Below, piece after piece: positions 50,001-52,237 of a stretch of DNA of 52,237 nucleotides. The stretch spans positions 89,805 through 142,041 of the forward strand of contig CADAEJ010000006.1 in NCBI GenBank assembly GCA_902786965.1, given 5' to 3'. The translations under genes and the position numbers were made by a program. The stretch is from an uncultured Ruminococcus sp. Lineage in GTDB: Bacteria > Bacillota > Clostridia > Oscillospirales > Ruminococcaceae. How positions within the stretch are numbered: the first letter of the stretch is position 1; each line of letters starts with the position of its first letter. Under the pieces are notes generated by a model that saw only the letters and a program-made list of their open reading frames with translations, was not told where the DNA came from and did no database searches.

Positions 50001-50475
50001 CTTTGCCGATGCTATCTCCGCATCTTCGTCCGCAAGACCGATGCTGCTCGTAGCGGGTAATAAGCTCACCGCAGAGCAGGAGGCGTTCGTCAAGGGACTC
50101 AAGAGCAGCAAGGCATACATCGCAGGCGGCACAAGTGCAGTCAGCGCAGATATCGAAAAGCAGATCAAAGGCTTGCTCAAAAACGTAGTGCGCCTTGGCG
50201 GCAAGAACAGATATGAAACGTCCGCACTTATAGCAGAGCAGTTCTGCCCCAAGAGCGATGTTATAGCGCTTGCCTACGGTTTGAGCTTCCCCGACGGTAT
50301 ATCCGGAGCACCGCTTGCAATGCAGTACGGCGCGCCGATAGTCCTTGCGACAGACAAGGCTGTAAAGGACGCAGCAGCGTATGCTAAAAAAGCAGGCGTA
50401 AACAGATACGTTGTATTTGGCGGCAAATCACTTATCTCCGATGTATCAGCCAAGTCAATTGCAAAGGCAAAATAG
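47086..50475 (+). CDS. Large secreted repeat protein: 7 beta repeats, 3 helical repeats, 3 CWB2
   Basis: The 1129-residue product has a signal peptide (about 1-43). Seven tandem repeats of about 75 residues follow (about 50-605). They resemble divergent InlB B-repeat/bacterial-repeat domains, each with I-T-V-D, EGYxVKxVTINGEQMAVND and a closing YVFEMPE-D-V-T-V-S-A-E-F. Repeat 5 is longer and more diverged. Three helical repeats of about 75 residues come next (about 610-850; F-x-x-Y start, SLDENKLAVNDIVEKAE-like end). Three CWB2 repeats (about 850-1129; NNRYDTS, KNRYLTN and KNRYETS openings) anchor the protein to the wall. The beta and helical regions look like a stalk or adhesin. AGGAGG lies 7 bases before the ATG. 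Confidence 0.92.
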   Translation: MEKNKSWKKAAAFAVALTMVCSNIPAQLGQTGLLGGSVLTASAQKEQEPVNEVFSIIVDEFIEDGEVTVDKQEASEGDEVIVTATPSSGLAVKSVTINGEQMAVNDQGKYVFSMPAEDVLVSAEFAKEYSITVDDSVENGTVEVDKTKAFYEDEVTVTPKADEGYAVRSVKLNDEQMAVNDEGKYVFEMPEKDVTVSAEFAQEHTITVAQGIENGSISVDKNKAISQDEITIIPAPAKGYVVKAITINGEQMAVNDKGEYVFEMPDNDVTVSAEFELSKYTITVDDNILNGSVSLNKEAAAVGEAVTVTPTAQEGYAVKAVTINGDQMAVNDKGKYVFIMPESDVTVSAEFEKQYIVKGDPDMTNGAVYFAKADEQDTSLHEEYAAVEGDDVCLIIQPDDGYKVKAVYANGDQVAVNDEDEYVIEVSDKDITVSVEFIKDTYTIRVTEPENGTVTVDKKRAEADDDITITPTADEGYEIESVTLNGETVAVNDQGKYVAAMPAMDCEVAVKFAKKKFTVTVDENIKNGKLSVSENEYAWDDEVTVVPAPDEGYAVKSFLVDGKEIEPNKYGVYTFSMPKKNITVSAVFEAADSELVSQFETYKQTAKTSVDSFVQQDTNPAITSTAEMLKESIDELAYNSSQTLDQNKANIDNLVEDFKALVKDIKEHSEHLKDFQDYLDTKCREITDLIEEDDSEQTKSFIYSLQDKIESVVYDRTKTYDENKKAVDDIAEQCKKDIAAKREYEKNFEQFNTYAIDQKDHLNSLAQDDDSAASKAIIDNAAKQLDALDYNDKLSLDENKLAVNDIVEKAERALEQQRANDKLSANVRIFGNNRYDTSIEAAKKFMQDNKLEKLPALIIATGSDYADALSAAYLAKVKGAPIILTNTSAEPIMKTTLDFIHENCDKNTQIYLIGGQGAISLHFQKRLTSSAFIDQQYKVKRLEGKNRYLTNIAILKEAGVTDEELVIASGKDFADAISASSSARPMLLVAGNKLTAEQEAFVKGLKSSKAYIAGGTSAVSADIEKQIKGLLKNVVRLGGKNRYETSALIAEQFCPKSDVIALAYGLSFPDGISGAPLAMQYGAPIVLATDKAVKDAAAYAKKAGVNRYVVFGGKSLISDVSAKSIAKAK

Positions 50476-50503
50476 TGTCTGACCAAAATATTCTTTTACC
50501 GCG

Positions 50504-50538
50504 CAGCTGTCGGCTTGTATAGTCGGCAGCTGTTTTTT
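50504..50538 (+). terminator. Intrinsic terminator of the repeat protein gene
   Basis: CAGCTGTCGGC (50504-50514) pairs with GTCGGCAGCTG (50522-50532), with two wobbles, followed by six T. Confidence 0.9.
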
Positions 50539-50629
50539 GCCCCGTATACTATTTGCACAATTTTGGTGATTGATTTTTGACAAATGACCCAAGCATTTAG
50601 TTAATTGCTTGAAATAAAATAACAAAAGG

Positions 50630-50658
50630 TTGACTTTTTAAGGGATTTGTGCTAATAT
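50630..50658 (+). promoter_or_regulatory. Promoter of the window-end repeat protein gene
   Basis: TTGACT (50630-50635), 17-nt spacer, TAATAT (50653-50658). It leaves a leader of about 212 bases before the ATG. Confidence 0.75.
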
Positions 50659-50664
50659 AAAGAT

Positions 50665-50876
50665 GTGATAAATGTAAACTTTATGGAATTATATACGAAA
50701 GGTGTTGACGCAGCTATGCTATTTATGTGTACTTTTACCCTTGCGGGCGCACATAAAGCACAGCTGCGTCCGTTTATCGCATAGCGGATATGTAGATAAA
50801 GCGCACGCCACGGCATCAGGCAAAAGCCCACAATGTGCGCTTTAAAAATAAACCAAAAACGATTGGAGGAATTCAA
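50665..50876 (+). promoter_or_regulatory. Long structured 5' leader, candidate cis-regulatory RNA
   Basis: Three helices fill the leader. Helix A is a near-continuous rod: GACGCAGCT (50707-50715) with AGCTGCGTC (50762-50770), and TTTATGTG (50722-50729) with CACATAAA (50750-50757). Helix B is TTTATC (50773-50778) with GATAAA (50795-50800), with CATA/TATG inside. Helix C is GCGCAC (50801-50806) with GTGCGC (50835-50840), extendable by AAA/TTT at the expense of helix B. A strong GGAGGA ribosome binding site follows. No terminator is present, so any control would act on translation or stability. It matches no riboswitch class I know. Confidence 0.5.
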
Positions 50877-52237
50877 ATGAATGTTAAAAACTCTTGGAAG
50901 CGTGTAGTCGCGGGTATGCTGGCTGTGCTTGTAATGGCGGCAACAGTACCTGCGGGCACTGATTTCGGCGGCTATTTCGGCGGTACGGACATTGTAGCAA
51001 GCGCTGATACGGCAGAACAATCCGAAACCTTTGCTACAAATCAGGAAAAAAACACCTACAACGGTACAAATGTTACTATCACTGCCCAAGATGCAGGCGA
51101 TGTGGATGGTATGTATTTGTCTACCACTAAAAGTGCAACTATTAGTGTCGCAGATGGGTATAAAATAACTAAAGTAGAATTTACAAATGGTTACGATTCT
51201 TACCCTATCTCAAGGTTAAGTTCGGCAGCAGGTAATGTAACCATTTCCGACAATGTTGCCACAGTAAGTGATGTAAACGCACAAAGCCTGACTGTTAAAG
51301 CAACAGACGGTATACAGATCAAACAAGTAAAGGTATACTATGAACCTGTTTCGGCAGAACAATCCACAACCATTGCTACAAATACCGGCAAATATGGTGA
51401 AATATCAACATTCACCGGTACAAATGTTACTATCACCGCCGAAAATGGTGGCGATCCAGATGGTATGTGGCTGGATACAAATTACAGTGCAACTATTAGT
51501 GTCGCAGATGAGTACATAATAACAAAAGTAGAATTTACAAATGGTTACAATGGTTGGCCTATCACAAGGTTAAGTTCGGCAGCAGGCAATGTAACCTATT
51601 CCGGCGAGGTTGCCACAGTAAGTGATGTAAACGCACAAAGCCTGACTGTTAATTCAACAGACGCTTTACAGATCAAACAAGTAAAGGTATACTATACTGA
51701 AAAAACCGAATGGGCTATAGGCGAAAATATTAACCTTGACGGCAAATGGTTCATCGCCGACGATATGGGTTCTGCCCGAGTTCACGGCAGAAATTCTTCT
51801 GCTGTTGTTCCTAAGCCAAGTTATGAAGGAACTTATGGTCAGTGGATATTTGAAAACTCTATCTCCGTAGATCAGGTTAGTTTTGATGGTGATATATTCC
51901 CTGATGAACATGAAACTCACTTATGTCTCAAAAAGCCAAGCGACAAAACATCGGCTGACGAGCCTTCCGGTTTTAAGATCAAGAGCGGTTCCGGCACCCA
52001 GGCTGATCCGTACTCCTTTGAGCTTGTTTATCCGTCAAAAGTTGATGTCACCGGCGTTGAACTTAACAAAACATCTGCCACCATTCCGTCCGGCGGCACC
52101 GAGACCCTGACCGCAACCGTTGCCCCCGACGGCGCAACCGATAAGACTGTTACCTGGTCATCAAGCGATACTACCGTTGCCACAGTTGACGAAAACGGCG
52201 TTGTTACGGCGGTAGCACTTGGTACAGCAACCATTAC
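50877..52237 (+). CDS. Secreted repeat protein with BIG2 Ig-like domain, 3' end outside the window
   Basis: The frame is open from ATG 50877 to the window end (453 complete codons seen). GGAGGA lies 7 bases upstream. The product has a signal peptide (about 1-44, VVAGMLAVLVMAATVPAG) and two tandem copies of an unrecognised domain of about 95-100 residues (about 47-160 and 161-275). Each copy runs from AEQS through GTNVTITA, SATISVAD, KVEFTNGY and RLSSAAGNVT to SDVNAQSLTV and QIKQVKVYY. A unique region follows with FKIKSGSGTQADPYSFELV. A bacterial Ig-like group 2 domain comes last (TSATIPSGGTETLTATVAP, then WSSSDTTVATVD). It is probably a surface or secreted adhesin or enzyme scaffold. Confidence 0.88.
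   Translation, partial: MNVKNSWKRVVAGMLAVLVMAATVPAGTDFGGYFGGTDIVASADTAEQSETFATNQEKNTYNGTNVTITAQDAGDVDGMYLSTTKSATISVADGYKITKVEFTNGYDSYPISRLSSAAGNVTISDNVATVSDVNAQSLTVKATDGIQIKQVKVYYEPVSAEQSTTIATNTGKYGEISTFTGTNVTITAENGGDPDGMWLDTNYSATISVADEYIITKVEFTNGYNGWPITRLSSAAGNVTYSGEVATVSDVNAQSLTVNSTDALQIKQVKVYYTEKTEWAIGENINLDGKWFIADDMGSARVHGRNSSAVVPKPSYEGTYGQWIFENSISVDQVSFDGDIFPDEHETHLCLKKPSDKTSADEPSGFKIKSGSGTQADPYSFELVYPSKVDVTGVELNKTSATIPSGGTETLTATVAPDGATDKTVTWSSSDTTVATVDENGVVTAVALGTATI

Noticed and set aside
50665-50876. Cyclic di-GMP, cobalamin or SAM riboswitch in the leader
   Set aside because: The conserved cores of these classes were looked for and not found, so only an unnamed structured leader is reported.
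50652-51089. Minus-strand frame of 145 codons over the structured leader
   Set aside because: It is produced by the long hairpin and the signal-peptide region of the plus-strand gene, and lacks start signals.

Overview
The window looks like a chromosomal segment of a Gram-positive, spore-forming anaerobe of the Clostridia, most likely a Ruminococcus-like member of the Oscillospiraceae. The evidence is the adjacent sipL-spoIVA spore-coat pair, four surface proteins with cell-wall-binding repeat 2 (CWB2) domains, BspA-type leucine-rich repeats, a T-box in front of ileS, a methionine synthase whose reactivation domain is a separate gene, and many TTG start codons behind strong ribosome binding sites. 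Assignment to a genus is inference. The vegetative promoters read cleanly as TTGACA-17-TATAAT, and nearly every transcription unit ends in an intrinsic terminator.

Layout. 1-5.1 kb (minus strand): a small acidic membrane protein, rsmE, and ileS under T-box control, with a candidate structured RNA (about 1308-1468) between rsmE and ileS. 5.2-9.1 kb: a family 2 glycosyltransferase followed by a large YfhO-type membrane protein that is broken by a frameshift and carries a run of 15 A. 9.2-11.5 kb: a zinc-ribbon membrane protein, then a translationally coupled pair of a membrane-anchored SH3-like protein and a YgjP-type metallopeptidase. 11.6-14.7 kb: sipL-spoIVA behind a SigE-like promoter. 14.7-20.5 kb (minus strand): a membrane HD-GYP protein, a 1111-residue CWB2 surface protein ending in a C39-type peptidase domain, and a small phosphodiesterase. 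20.6-25.4 kb: an unknown protein, an XRE regulator with a zinc ribbon, tRNA-Pro, a membrane metallophosphoesterase, a lone type IV pilin-like gene with an attenuator-like leader, two tiny ORFs and a membrane GGDEF protein. 25.4-28 kb: an ECF sigma factor, anti-sigma factor and DUF4097 lipoprotein operon with an ECF-type promoter. 28-31 kb: cytidine deaminase and a CWB2/LRR protein. 31-32.8 kb (minus strand): two YibE/F membrane proteins. 32.9-37.2 kb: a gamma-glutamyl gene group consisting of two unrelated glutamate-cysteine ligase families, a serine hydrolase and an EgtC/YafJ-like class II amidotransferase. It starts at a promoter carrying two copies of a CCTA-N9-TAGG operator. 37.4-41.3 kb (minus strand): the metF, reactivation-domain and metH operon. 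41.4-42.5 kb: a phosphopantetheinyl transferase next to the remnant of an ABC exporter. 42.6-44.5 kb: another CWB2/LRR protein between two copies of one terminator. 44.5-46.7 kb (minus strand): an epimerase/dehydratase and an iron alcohol dehydrogenase. 47-52.2 kb: a 1129-residue repeat-rich CWB2 protein, then a secreted repeat protein with a structured 5' leader that runs off the window end.

Themes. Much of the window concerns the envelope: surface proteins sharing one anchoring module, envelope-stress signalling, membrane glycosylation, and both synthesis (GGDEF) and breakdown (HD-GYP) of cyclic di-GMP. The most novel-looking items are regulatory RNAs and sites without a recognised family (about 1308-1468, 23473-23520, 50665-50876 and the paired operators at 32913-32977) and the gamma-glutamyl gene group. 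All functional calls come from reading motifs. No database search was run.
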